Source of the DNA: Gossypium raimondii
Taxonomy: Eukaryota > Streptophyta > Magnoliopsida > Malvales > Malvaceae
NCBI RefSeq assembly: GCF_025698545.1
Contig: NC_068571.1
Span: 47,463,733-47,527,732 of the forward strand
Direction of reading: 5' to 3'
DNA: 64,000 nt
Part shown: positions 49,808-62,109 of the stretch, in pieces
Position numbering within the stretch: the stretch's first letter is position 1
Layout: every line of letters begins with the position of its first letter
Position numbers and translations under genes: made by a program
The notes under the pieces: generated by a model
The model's input: the letters and a program-made list of their open reading frames with translations, nothing else
Databases searched by the model: none
What the model was told of the DNA's origin: nothing

Positions 49808-51262
49808 TTACTGAGATGAGGCTTCCTCTTTCTTCTCAGACAAATACCTAGAGAACATTGGAAAAATTACATTAGATATACTGAAACTTGCCTTTCACCA
49901 CTACAAACAAATATTATTCTCTTATACGGCAGAATTTATGAAATACGTTTACAGTAATTTATAAATATAAGATTAAAATATGCCATAAGTCACAGTACTC
50001 TTCATAAATTTGAAATTTAGTCCTGTACATAGGAATTTAGTTCTACTTTCAGATTTCAAAATTCAGGCCCAACTGTTAACATTGTTAAAATTATTTTGTT
50101 CAATTCAAGTTCATTACGTCATTTCTTTAGTTACATGAATGCCAAGTGAGTATTTTTTTTATTTCAAAATATCGCATTAACAAATTTAACAAAAAAATTT
50201 CAACAATGTTAACAATTGGACCTGAATTTTGATATCTGAGAAGTAGAGGGACTAAATTCTAAATTTGTGAAGAATACTGAGACTTATGGCATATTTTAAC
50301 CTATATTTACTTAACATACTTCTCTAAATTCAAATAAAGCAAAAACCAAATGCCTTTCTCCTATAGTAGCAAAATTACACAGTTGCAAGCACATGCATAT
50401 TATCCCAATTATTTGTTTATTAAGAGAACGTAAGCATTATCTTCAATACTTCATATCAGAAATTTTACTTCGACATTAACAAGCTAAATAAATCCTGCTC
50501 TTGAAATTATCTGAAAGTAAGGTTAGTATATGATTTGGTCATAACCTTGAATATGTGTGCAAATTATGGGAGAAACTCTCCCACAAGCATTTCTAAAGAT
50601 GGCAAGCAGCAATCGATATAAAACAGAGGAAGGACAACATAGTTGGGTAAAACAAGATTGGAAAACACAATGGTAATTGCATAGAAAAGACATCAGCTCA
50701 ACGCGAACTACATGTATACAAACACCATACTTACCCCTGAGCTCTAGCCCAACGTGAAAGTTGATAGAGCTGTACTGTCTCATTTGAAGCATGGCATGCC
50801 AACAGAAGATAGTTTCGTGGCTGTACCATCCATGCAAACCTCATGAACAATGCTGAATAGACACACATTGCTACAAGACCAGAAATGAAGAAAAAAAATT
50901 AGAAACTTGCGTACCAAAGTAAATACAAAGCTTTTTCAAACCATCTTTTATTTTTAACCTGAAGTCATGTTGCCAGAAATCATTTCTGGGGGCTTATTCA
51001 TGTCCACCAGTCCCTAACACAATAACCAATAATGTTCAAACATGAGTCATAAAGCACAAAGTTGAATCTTTCTTAGATGCAGCACAATTTTGCCCAAAGG
51101 GTGAATAACTTAACATATTAAAAACCTATATTTGTATAATCTTAAATTGTTGGTAATTAAGCATACAGCAAGAACAAATCCCCAATTGGCAACAGGTCCC
51201 CAAAAGTGAGTTGTTTTTGGACCAACTGGACTGTTCAAGAATGCTCGGAAGGAAGAAGCCAT
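49808..51262 (-). CDS. MPC1: Mitochondrial pyruvate carrier 1 (MPC1/BRP44L), four coding exons, 108 aa
   Basis: It is a small inner-membrane protein that pairs with MPC2-type subunits to import pyruvate into mitochondria. Coding exons are 51262-51167, 51013-50959, 50870-50735 and 49847-49808; all junctions are GT-AG and the frame closes at 108 codons plus TAA, the usual family length. Family landmarks are [16 protein letters not shown] (residues 8-23), [36 protein letters not shown] and a charged SEKKEEA tail. The start ATG is preceded by a tgcag acceptor-like site at about 51290, so the 5' UTR is probably spliced. Intron 3 (887 bases) carries a MITE. The gene is intact. Confidence 0.94.
49971..50301. 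mobile_element. MITE inside MPC1 intron 3
   Basis: The terminal inverted repeats run over about 50 bases: left attaaaatatgccataagtc and right, read back, gttaaaatatgccataagtc. Internal text (atttagtcc.gtac, gttaac.ttgttaa) is shared with other AT-rich elements in the window. Confidence 0.8.
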
Positions 51263-52365
51263 CTGTGACAAATTCTGCTGAGAGTAGCTCTGCAATCGTA
51301 TAGAACTTAGAAGTCAGATAGGAACTATTACAAATTATCAAATTTCAAAAACAACAAAAGTTCAGCTGCAGAATCAGCAGGTTACAATAATCATTTGAAA
51401 GTACTGCCACGCAAATCACTCTAGAAGTTGGGATAAGTTTTTAAACCATCCTCCCAAACAACAAAAATGCCACCTCCTGAACAATATATTTTACTTATGA
51501 AAAGTCAAATTCTACATATCATTTAAGACTCTTCTTAGTTAAATGATACTACATAAGCACAAAGCTTCGCCACAAGGTCTAAGCCATTAACCCATTCAGT
51601 TGGTGTAACCATCATATATGAATAAAACCTACTCAAAAACCCATAAATTAATAGTTAAGCTTCCTGGTTCTTTATAAACAACAGGTTTTTAACAGGTAGG
51701 CTAGTGAGTGGAATTGGGCAATTGTACAATCACGAAGAACTAGCTAATTACCGATAAATCTAAGTGGAAATCTTTATGCTTAAGTTAAGACCCCAAATCT
51801 CAACATAGCAAATGATAAACAACCAATCAGATTAAAACGCAGTCCCTCTCGCCCTCTCTATCATATAATACTTCGAATTTGCAAAAACTGGAGAGTTTAT
51901 TAGAACAGAAAGCAAACACCTCCGGTTTCTAATATTAACAGAAACCAGAAACATGGTGAAAATATCAGTCATATGTAGATAAAAATCTTGTTAGGGAACT
52001 TGTCAACAAATCCCTTATAAAAACATATGAAGTTCTTATTCAATCAAAATCGAAATAATCATAAAGATATAAAATAAGACAAGCAAAGCATATTTCTCAA
52101 ATGATTTGGATCTAAAAATCCCTAACGCACCGAATCAGCGAATAGGAACTCAGAAAAAGAAAGAAAAAATATAGCAATTCATTGCAACTCATCGCGAAGC
52201 GTCAAAGACTCAAAATTTAAGAGAAAATCAATATAAAAAAAATCTCATAATTAAAAGAAACTGGATCGAAAAGCAAGTAAAAATTTTCAGCTAATTACAG
52301 ATCAGGCGCCGACGATGAAGATGATAGATGTGTGTATGAACGGGTTTTTTAAGTAAAGTCGGTAC

Positions 52366-52470
52366 CTTGACGGGAAAAAATGATATCGCCGGAGAAGTGA
52401 AAGACGGCCGGCGGTTAAAAGGGATGAAGATGGAATAATATTTTTTGGTAGGAGAGAATGTTGGGAGTAA
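52366..52470 (-). other. Probable non-coding leader exon of MPC1
   Basis: On the minus strand a donor gtcaag|gtaccg lies at 52366. The matching acceptor would be just 5' of the ATG (about 51290), giving an intron of roughly 1.1 kb. A TATA-like taatataac lies near 52483-52492. This is inference from splice motifs only. Confidence 0.45.
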
Positions 52471-52484
52471 TTTAATTATTGGTA

Positions 52485-52491
52485 GTTATAT
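52485..52491 (-). promoter_or_regulatory. Possible TATA box of MPC1
   Basis: Minus-strand tataact, with transcription start expected near 52455, ahead of the leader exon. Confidence 0.35.
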
Positions 52492-52619
52492 TAAGCCATT
52501 GGAGTGGATTTCTTTATATTAAGAATTTATTGTATTTAGTTATTTTATTTAAAAATAGATAAATTATTTTTATATTTGAGAAAAATAATATATTTTTTAC
52601 TAAACTAGCAGTTTTGGTA

Positions 52620-52765
52620 TGTTTTTAATTGATGAAATTTTCAATTGAAATTATTAATTTGTTCTTTGATGTCCGGTACATGGATTAATTTGTTCATTTT
52701 TTTAGTAGAAACAATAACATGTAATTTGGTTCTTAATATAAGAGTTTTCGTGATACTTTTATCCT
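52620..52765. repeat. Partial M1-family MITE
   Basis: Only the right half is clear (aattaatttgttca, aatgtaatttggttctt-like, cgtgatacttttatcc). Confidence 0.45.
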
Positions 52766-53949
52766 TGGTGTCTCTAGCCAACCAAGCACAACTCAATTGA
52801 GAAATTACTAAAATATCTTTTCACATACATAATAACAAATATTAATACGGTTGTACTTTTTGCCTTTTCATATTTTTAATAAAATAAAATAATTTAACTA
52901 GAGTTTTAAAATTTTAAGTCAACAATTTCAACCAAAGCTTTATTTAATTTTAATATAAAATTTTTATAAATATATTTTTTACATAGATTTTTCTTATCCA
53001 TATTATGGGTGTTGACACCATTTTTTGGATGAAAACGGGGTCGACTTGGGTTTTGAAAAATGAAACGGGAGTCGCCACCAATCCCTTTTTTATGAGGTGT
53101 GATTGGATCACCTCGGAAAGTGGTTGTTTTTAATAAACAGTTTGATTTTATTAAAACAATGATTTTGGTCCACGAAATTCAGAAAACGGGTTCGGGAATC
53201 GGTTACGCACTAGGAAGGATTAGCACCCTCGATACGCCCAAAATTGGTACCTAGTTGATTACTTAATGTCTTAATGTCGAAAATTGAGAACTTTGAAGAA
53301 TTTTAAAAAAATACGATCCTTGTATTAAAACGTTGAAAACTTTCAGAAAAAGGGGCATATTTTACGTTATTCGAGAAAGAGAATCATATCCAGTAAGTTA
53401 GAATACAATGCCTCAAATTCCCGATACGTGAATGGAAAATGCTTATTTAGAAGATGTTTTTAGCCATCTCGAATTTAAAAATAAAATCATGACCAGTAAG
53501 TTAGGACGCGATTTCTTCTTAGGATCCCGAGATCATTTAAAATTTGAGTTTAAATAGATTGTGCATTTAGATTTATCGTGAAAATCAAAACCCAATAAGT
53601 TAGAGTACGATTTTCTCGAGTCTAAACACGAAATATTATTTATTCAAAACAAACTTGTTATATCGAATGAAATACGAAAATCGTAGTAAAAATATGAAAG
53701 CCAATAAACTTATGATGCACGCAGAAGTAGAAAAATAATACGAACAATAGCAACAATATAAAATAAATAAAATCATACTTACAATCATATAAAAATAACA
53801 ATGTATATAAACAAATAAATTAAAACATTCATTCCAAAATAATAATGAAAATGAAATAAATAAATAGTGAACACAATTAAAAATGAAAAGGGTATATATG
53901 AAAATTGAAATGTATATATATATAGGACATACATAATATAAGGCATAAA

Positions 53950-53954
<5 letters not shown>

Positions 53955-53992
<38 letters not shown>
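53955..53992. repeat. (TA)n microsatellite within the solo LTR
   Basis: About 18 TA units. The surrounding 53880-54180 is also rich in atatatgt-like words. Confidence 0.85.
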
Positions 53993-53995
<3 letters not shown>

Positions 53996-54693
53996 GAAAG
54001 TATATAAATACATAAATATGTACATAAATAATAACAAAGGGATAAATGTAAACTTATATATATCCTAAAATATGTACGTATATATTAAGATAATAAAAAT
54101 GCATGCATATATATTCATAGATTATAAAATATAGATATGTATACATATATATGTATATGTCTTAAAATATGTATGTAATAACAAAATATATTAATAGGTA
54201 TGTAGGATACAACATCTAGAATATAAATATATAATGTTCACACATTCGATTATAATATCGATAATAATATGATAATAATATTGTATAATGACGTTAATAA
54301 TATTAAAACCAATAATTTTAAATAAAATAACCTAAACAACAAAATAGGATTAGATTGGAAACGAAATTAAACTTTGGGCTCGAAATAATAAAAAATGATT
54401 AAATGGAAAGCCGCGCAAAAGAGAAGGGACCAAAAGGGAAATTTCCCCGCGTTGGTCAAACGGTGCCGTTCCAATCCAGTGCATACACATGGTCAGGACC
54501 AAATTAAAACAAAGGAAAAATTATATGGCCAAAATAAAAAATAAAAAAAAACCGCATCGAATACGCAACAAAGGAAGAGGGACCTATGGCGTAAATAACC
54601 CAAGAGTCAAAACACGCGGATCCTCCCCAGGGTCGGGTCACCGCGCAGGTCAGGGCCAAAACGGCGTCGTTTTGGCACCTGACCCCTAAGGGC

Positions 54694-54709
54694 AAAACGG
54701 CGCCGTTTT
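54694..54709. repeat. Perfect 16-bp palindrome in the LTR
   Basis: aaaacggcgccgtttt is fully self-complementary. Imperfect relatives sit at about 54658-54673 (aaaacggcgtcgtttt) and 54459-54474 (aaacggtgccgttcc). Confidence 0.85.
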
Positions 54710-55618
54710 AAAGGTTTATTTAAACCCAATTTTTTTTAAAAAAAATTCATTTTTGTCACTGTTTTAAAACAAAAAAACAGAACCCTTCCTTTTAAAAAAA
54801 AAAAAAAACCTTTCCCCTCCTCCGGCCATGGTCACCACCGGCGAACGGCCGCGCCGCCGCAGGCGGTGGTCGGATCTAGGCAAAGATCGGTCTTTTGGAC
54901 CCCATTTTAGATCTAGATCAGAGGCCCTATTCTCTTGATCGAAAAAGCCAAAAAAAGGAGGGATCTTTCACTTCCTTTTCCGTCCGATTCCAACACCGAA
55001 AGTCTCCGGCGACGGCTTTCGAGACCGGTAAGTGCTTCCTTTCCCTTCTTTTTCCTTTTTGTTAACAAGGTAGAAAACAAACAACAACAAAAATAAAATA
55101 AAATAAACCAAAAATGCAAGAACCGAAAAAAAAATTGGAGTCAACCTTTTTTTGTTTTTATTATTTGCTTCTGTATTGATCTCGTTGAAAAAAAGAAGAA
55201 GCCCCCCCTCTTTTCATTTTTTGCGGCCTTTATAGCCGATTTTACACTTTTTTCTATTTCTATTACTGTTTCTTCCTCTGTTCTTGCTGCTTGTTTCTTC
55301 TTTCGTGTTTGTTTGCAGGTCTTTGGTGAAGGCGGAAGAGTGGCTTGCCGTTTTGGTGCAAGGCTTGGCTGGGGTGCCAGGTAAGCCTCGGGACGAGGCG
55401 CGGATGGTACGCCCGAGGGAGTAGCACATGGGCAGTAGGGGCTACGGCGCGAGAGGGTTAATGAAACCCTAGGTTTTCTCTGATTATGTTTAATTTTTGG
55501 GCTTATCGGGCTTTATTTTTTTGGGTCAGTTGGGCCATTTGTAATGGACTATAATTTTTATTTTTTTTGGCTTGTTATCCTGGTTTGGGCCCGGGCAAAA
55601 TATGGGCTTTACAATGGG

Positions 55619-58600
55619 TGTGTTATAAACTAGTTATATTAGGGGTAGATTGAATTTGTGTCACCCTTCAATCGTGTCTCAACTCAATCAAAAAATACTA
55701 AAAGTCCATTCATAAAGTAACAAATGTTATATTGAGAACATTTATGCCTTTTCGTATTTAATAAATTTAGAAAAATAAATTTACATATTGAAAATTAGAA
55801 ATTCCATCACACGAGTGTGTGTAGAAACCACAAATATAGAACTCAAATGTGTGTTTAAAAATAACATACAATAAATAATGAAATATGTGGCTTGAAACTA
55901 ATTAATAATAACACGTGATATATATACGATATTAAAATTAAAAAATAGATTAAATTGTTTATAAGTTGGTGTCGAGTTAACTTGTGACATCGACTCAATC
56001 AAATACGTTATTAATATTAGAAATCCCATTACATGCGTATGCATATGGAAACCACATATTTGAACACAAATGCATGTTTAAAAGTAACATACAATAAATA
56101 ATGAAATGTATAGTTTAAAACTAATTAATAATAACACATGAAATATATACGATAACAAAATAAAGAGCGCATAATATAATTAAAATGTATAAAAATGTAA
56201 AAGGAAAGCTTTAGTTGAGTAGTACTAGTAAATTAAAAGTTTTACCAATGCAATTGGTTTGAGTTCAAATCTCACCATATGCATATTTTTATTCATTTCT
56301 TAAATAAAAAGATCAAAGTACGTTTATTTTAATTACGGAGGGTGTTTCTGTAATTTTCCTATCCAGTTGAGGAGACACCAACTGAGTCAGACAATTAAAT
56401 AATAATATAGATATACAATTGATGGAAGTAATGAATTTTACATAATACAATTAAAATATATAAAAATATTAAAGTAAAACTTTAGTTGAGTGGTAAATTA
56501 AAGGTTTTACCAATGTAGTTGGTTTGAGTTCAAAGCCCATCATATGCATATTTTTATTGATTTTTAAAATAAAAGACTAAAGTATTCTCAAATAATATAA
56601 CATATTTAAGGACATTTTCATAATTTTCTTAACCGAATTGGTGATCCAGTTGAAGGTGACACCAACTTAGTCAAAAGCTTAAATAATAAGATTTGAATCA
56701 TGATGTAATCCTCATGTTTTTGTCTTTCTTATAAAAAAATATGGGATTTGAACTCAAAATTTCATGTTGCTCACTACATTATCTTTGCTATTTCAACTAA
56801 AATTAAATTTAGTTTTTATATCAAAATTTTCATAAAATTATCATAAGGAAGGGTAGAGCTAGGGGGCTGGCAGGGGCTCCAGTCCTCTCTAAAATAGAAA
56901 ATTTTAAATTAGTAACGATGAAGTTGCACTTTGGCCCCTAAAATGATAAAAAAAAATTGATTTAATCCTTTCAACATTATAAATATATAGACTATTAAAA
57001 TGATGAAATTACATTTTACTATAATAAAAATATATAATTTAACTCGACCCATTTAAAAAAATGATTTCACCCTAATCGTAAATGTGATAAAATTAAATAA
57101 CCATCAATATAAATTTAATGCATTTTTATTTGAGTTTATAAGTTATAATTCAAAGCAACTAAAATCATGTCAAGCATTCACATTGATAAGTAACTTCCCA
57201 CCATTGAAGGATAGTTTGATTCCTTTGAATAACATTATCTAACAAGCATAAGAACCCTTTCAAAAAGTTTCACAACATAGGTATATATATTTTTTATTAA
57301 ATTTGATTCTCGATTTTGTATTGTTTCTTCTAATCACATTTCCTATAAATTTGTTTTAATTTATTACTAAAACCACAACTTAAAATAAATGATTTTGAAA
57401 TACAAATTATAAAACGAAACAGTCACAAAATGTATCGACATCACGATATCTTCAACCAGACAATCACGTATATTGTCAAAGAAACGGAGGTCTCTACAAT
57501 TACTATCGTTTGCTTCTCTTTCAATTCGATTTTTTATCCATATATCGAGATTGGGTGTTTTTGATTGAGCCCTACACTTATTATTATCTATTGAACACTT
57601 GGATTTTGTTAAACGCCTTTGTTGCCTTGTTGGTGTGGCTTTTTCTAGGTTTATGTCACAAAATGTATCGACTCAAGACCTATCTGAAAAGTGGGAGGGT
57701 TTAGACAAAAATAAAGGCCTGAAAAATGAGTTTAAATTTTTGCTCAAGCTCGGCCCGAATAATAGTACTAAAACCTGAGCCCGACCCGACTCATATTAAT
57801 TTTTTTATATTATTATTTTTGTATAAAAATAAATTTAAAAAATAAAATACGTACTTATTTGAAAAATCTAAAGTTTAGGGTCTAATATGAGAACAATTGT
57901 CAAGTTCAATATAAAAGATAGTTCAAGCCCTAATGTAAGAATAATTACCTAGTTTGGGCCCCAATATGAAAATAATTACCAAGTTCAAAGATTAACATGG
58001 ACAAAAAAAAAATAAGTCTCAATATAGGAGTTACTAAATTCAAGCCCCAAATATTGATTTAACCAATTATTTTATTTATAGTTTGAAGGGTTAAGTTTCT
58101 ATTTATTTGTCATGGCCCAACCCGCTAGGTTGTGTTGTTAGTACATAATCTGAAATTGTTCTTTATAGGTACTTCTAAGCCCTCAAGGTCAAGTAGATAC
58201 TCACATGCAAAGGAAGGCATCTACAAAACAGATGACACTTAATCAAGTTACCTTATATGAGAACTCGATAGACGAAACCATCAAAGACTAGAGAAAATAA
58301 GTCACCACAATACTCAGACGTCATGGCAATCACCAGGACACCAAGATATGGCCCAATCCATAGACAAAAAATTATTATTCCGATGGTTTATCCATTTCTA
58401 CCAAAAAAAAAAAAAAAGCCAGAGTCTAGTTTCAAGGACACAACGAGATCTAATAAGTGTATGTAGAGGAGAATCTGAGGAGGGCATGTAAGGCCTTGGA
58501 CCTTGATCCCTTAAAAATGAAAAATTTTTAATTTAGTTTTCTTATAAATAAAAATATTATAAATTAATATATAGTAAAATTGTACTTTGATCTCTTAAAA

Positions 58601-59056
58601 TGAATTCTTTTTCAATTCAATCCTCTTATAAATAAAGAAATTATAAATTAATGTATAGTAAAATTGTACTTTAACCCCCTAAAAATAAAAAAAATTATAT
58701 TTAATCCCTTTAAAAATTATGAAATTATAAATTAATACATATAAACTTATATTTTGATATATGAAAAAATTATAATTAAATTCCGGTGTATGATCAATTG
58801 TTTAACGGTTATACAATCAACCATCATAATGCAACAAAAAAAACCTAGGCTAGAGCTTCAACCATTATCACTTAAGATCTCCAACCGGAGATCCGAGCAG
58901 CCGAAACAAATGTTAAATCGATTAGATATTCGGTTCTCAATTCAAGCCAAAGATATCCGAAAAGGTTGATATAAAATGAGCAAAAGTCAATGTACGTACA
59001 AATGTTTACTTCAAAATCAAAACCTATTATATGTACAAATATGAGTGTGTTTTGTT
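55619..59056. other. Intergenic DNA between the solo LTR and the O-fucosyltransferase gene
   Basis: It contains the tandem repeat described below (56205-56690), 'aaggccttgg' family fragments near 56850 and 58490-58720, and a fragment near 57880-58060 of the 'aataattaccaagttcaa' repeat also seen in the 4CLL9 blocks. Short frames (for example about 57510-57704) are not convincing genes. Confidence 0.4.
56205..56690. repeat. Two-copy tandem repeat of about 250 bp
   Basis: The words ctttagttgagt, aaa.gttttaccaatg, ttggtttgagttcaaa and catatgcatatttttatt occur in the same order in both units, starting near 56210 and 56472. Earlier parts (about 55660-56100) share shorter pieces. Confidence 0.7.
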
Positions 59057-62037
59057 TCAAAAACTACCAGAACCATGTCGACACATACATTCAGCCACTG
59101 GATAAGCAATCACATCGTTGTCTCTTTGTTTCTTCCTAGGTTCAGGTTTCATTGATTTATTATGCAATGATCTTATAATGCTACTGAATTCTTCATCAGA
59201 AATGGATGAATCTTCAAAGAAAGGCAACATTGTTCTTTTGTTTGGTCTTATGCTTTTTCTATGTCCCATGTAAGCACGATGTCCTTGTAAGGCTCGTCCC
59301 ATGTTTCCGCCATGGGAAGGTATAAAGATGTCGCTGTTAAAGGAGACAATGTAATCAATGGCAGATAGAGCGGAGGAGCTGTTGAGGAAAGGAGAGAGTT
59401 CGCCGTCACGGGCCAACATTTCCTTTCGGACCAAGTTTGGGAACACTGCCGCGAGCGGCTCCAATGCTTTGCTGCCACCGAATGGCTCTCCTCCGGCTAT
59501 GTAAAACCGACCACTTTGGGGCGCTCCTAAAGCCTTCAAAAGCCTACAAATATAGACGTCACTATTTTCAGCAATCTCCGCACTCCATACCCAAAATCTG
59601 ATGATATTATTATTTGCTGAAGTTCTACTATTAGCCCTCTTCTTTGCAAAGGTTGTGAATTTAATCCCTGTATACTTTTCAAGTTTTCATATTTCAATAT
59701 TCACCAAACGATGCGTAAAACATATTATCATATCTGTAATATCATGCCAACTTGTTTTTTCCACATATTACTCATTAGGGTAAAGCCAATAAATTATACT
59801 AACTTGTGATTTCCTAAAAACTAAAGGGACTATATAAATATTTTTTTATTTTTAAGAGTTAAAAGTGTAATTTTATCATTATATTAACTTGTGGTTTTTA
59901 AAAATTAAAAAGACTATATAAACAATTTTTCATTTTTTAAGGTGCCCAAGGCCACTGCCTGCCCCCTTCCCTCCTCCCATGTTACTAAAAATCTAGTTAA
60001 TAAATTATTGACAGCCAACCAAATGAATTTATCTGTTATATTAACTATATTACCTTGCCATTTCAAAATAGTGAGACTAATCTATAATTATTGTAAAGTA
60101 TAAGGACTAATAACAGAATTTTAACCTTATTATATTACCTTGCCATTTCAAAAGCATTTAAGGGGCAAAGGCCGGAGAGGCGACGTTGACTATAGCTCAT
60201 GTTGACTCTGCCAGTGAGGTACTGAGGCTGAGTTTTCTGAATTTGGGTAATGATTTGGTCGTATTCAGGACCTAAACCAGTTCGACATCCGGTTCGAACC
60301 CACACATCTTTCTCGAGCCGAAGATGAAGAGAGATATATGGACCTTCAATCCACATTCTTCTTGCTAGCTGGTTCCCAACTTGAAGAATTGGCTTCGAAA
60401 ATCTCAGTGCATGGAATGCTACCTGAAAAAAAATATACTTAAAAACGATATTAGGAATAATTACAAATCCCGAATGTAATTACAAATCACGTCATACGAG
60501 AATAACTTGAATAAATTTTAAAAATTGACAAATTTTGACAAAAAATATTTATTTTTTTAATAATTAAGATTTTAAACCAAAAAACCCTAAATTTTAACTT
60601 TTAAATATATTAATTAAATTTCACAATTTGTCAAAAATATATTTTAACCTAAATAATAATTTAAATATTAAATAAGTGATTTAATACTAAAATATCAGAT
60701 GGTACAAATTTAAGTATAAATGTCTAAATTTTATCTTAATTTCATGAAAAATTAAAAAATAAGTTTAGTTCACAGGGTTATCTTGATCATATATAAATTT
60801 TTAATTCAACTGATTTAATCCATCAACTTACTTAAAAATGGGTGTGTTTAGTTTTTCGAAAATTTCTACTCTTCGATGATAAATATCCAAATATGAGTGG
60901 GATAAACATAGTACCTTACACCTAAGCTTCTGTAAATCAGATGGAAGATTCTTGGAGAGCTTAGAATCTAATCCTTTCAGTACAAGTACCCCTTCCTGAT
61001 TCAGCTGAAACACACACACAAAATATTAATAATCCAATCGATAATTCATGCATTCATATCGTGTTTATATTATTATTTTTCGTACTTGTTTGAAGAACTT
61101 AGCACGGATCCAAAACGGTGAAACACCATAAGGAATTTGAGTTACAATGGTCTGTTTAGCCACCAAATGAGACGATGGCAACGAAGATACAACTCGTACA
61201 TCTGCTCTTAATGTCTTCTTGAAGTGTTCCACATCAAATATATCTGGAAATTCACTGCAATTCCCCACCATGATTTCATGAAACATCAGTCCCGATATAC
61301 AATAAAACGAACATGGAAAATTAAAATCAACAGCCTAAATTGCATGTGATTGAAAACCCCGAAAATGAATAGCAAAACCTTTCATCTTCCCATATCATGT
61401 TGACCTGCAAAACAGGCAAAACCAAAGCAGCTTCAAGTATTCTTGCAATAACAACAGCATCAATGATTTGATTCTTTTGTTGATTCAATCCCCCAGCAGC
61501 AACCACAACCAAGAACCTGTTTTTCTCCTTGGAAATCTTTGCAGATCTTTTACGATACCCAACGGTGGAATCCAAACAAGGACGGTAGCCATTACTATCT
61601 GGTTGTTTCCAGAACTCGGTTTCTTCTTCGGACAAGTTACCAGAAACCAAATGAACTGGTAATGGAACCATTGCAGTGCCGCCAACTCTGGGTTGAATCT
61701 TGTTGTCGGAGTTTATGCCGGAAAGTAAAGATGTTAAGATGATCTGAGAGTAAGAAGATGGTAAAGGATGGGATGAAATAGGGGATGTTGTTGGGGATAT
61801 AATGGAACAATGGATTGAATCTTGGGAGCTAGGGAAGAATCTGAAAATGGAGATTCCCAAGAAAGTGAAGGAAAATAAGAAAGAAAGGATGAAAATGGAG
61901 AGGGATGGGGATGTTTTCTTGGAAGAAAAAAGGGATGTTAATGGTGGTGAAACGGAGAAGAACTGAGTTAGTGATCTTGGACTCGGTGTTAAACTCATGA
62001 ATGGGTTCTTGATTATCCTTCCTGATGGTCTTGCCAT
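59057..62037 (-). CDS. OFUT37: O-fucosyltransferase family protein (DUF246/GT106-like), five exons, 562 aa
   Basis: It is a Golgi type-II membrane protein of the plant O-fucosyltransferase-like family. Exons are 62037-61379, 61254-61086, 61004-60915, 60422-60139 and 59543-59057, all GT-AG with matching phases. A cytosolic Ser/Pro-rich N-terminus precedes a single transmembrane anchor at about 46-68 (SLSIFILSFLFSFTFLGISI), then the lumenal domain. Family motifs are HLRLEKDVW (exon 4), FYIAGGEPFGG, and DYIVSFNSDIFIPSHGGNM (exon 5). The start at MARPSG has a good context (ataATGGC); an in-frame upstream ATG at 62106 would add 23 residues. The acceptor sugar target is unknown. The symbol follows the presumed Arabidopsis counterpart At5g63390 and rests on synteny recalled from memory. 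Confidence 0.9.
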
Positions 62038-62109
62038 TATTGAAGATTCTTTTTCCCAGATTTTCCTGCAGTTTCCCGGAGAAATATTAATGAAAGTGAG
62101 TAACATGAA

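Larger units (their letters stand above)
53010..55613 (+). mobile_element. Solo LTR (probably Ty3/gypsy) with perfect 5-bp target duplication
   Basis: It begins TGTTGACACC and ends GGGCTTTACA, the expected TG...CA termini, and is flanked on both sides by atggg (53005-53009 and 55614-55618). The length is 2604 bp. No gag-pol, primer-binding site or second LTR is present, so the internal part was lost by LTR-LTR recombination. The start sequence resembles large gypsy LTRs I remember from cotton; the superfamily call is inference. Open frames inside it (for example about 54489-54689) are not genes. Confidence 0.88.

Noticed and set aside
53636-54037. 133-codon Ile/Tyr-rich frame
   Set aside because: It is the translation of a TA microsatellite inside the solo LTR.
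54489-55429. Short basic frames in the GC-richer part of the LTR
   Set aside because: Lie within LTR sequence and match no gag or pol motif.
1824-62037. Biosynthetic gene cluster or new operon-like system
   Set aside because: The genes belong to unrelated pathways, their order is explained by ancient synteny plus transposon insertion, and the duplicated ligases are broken.
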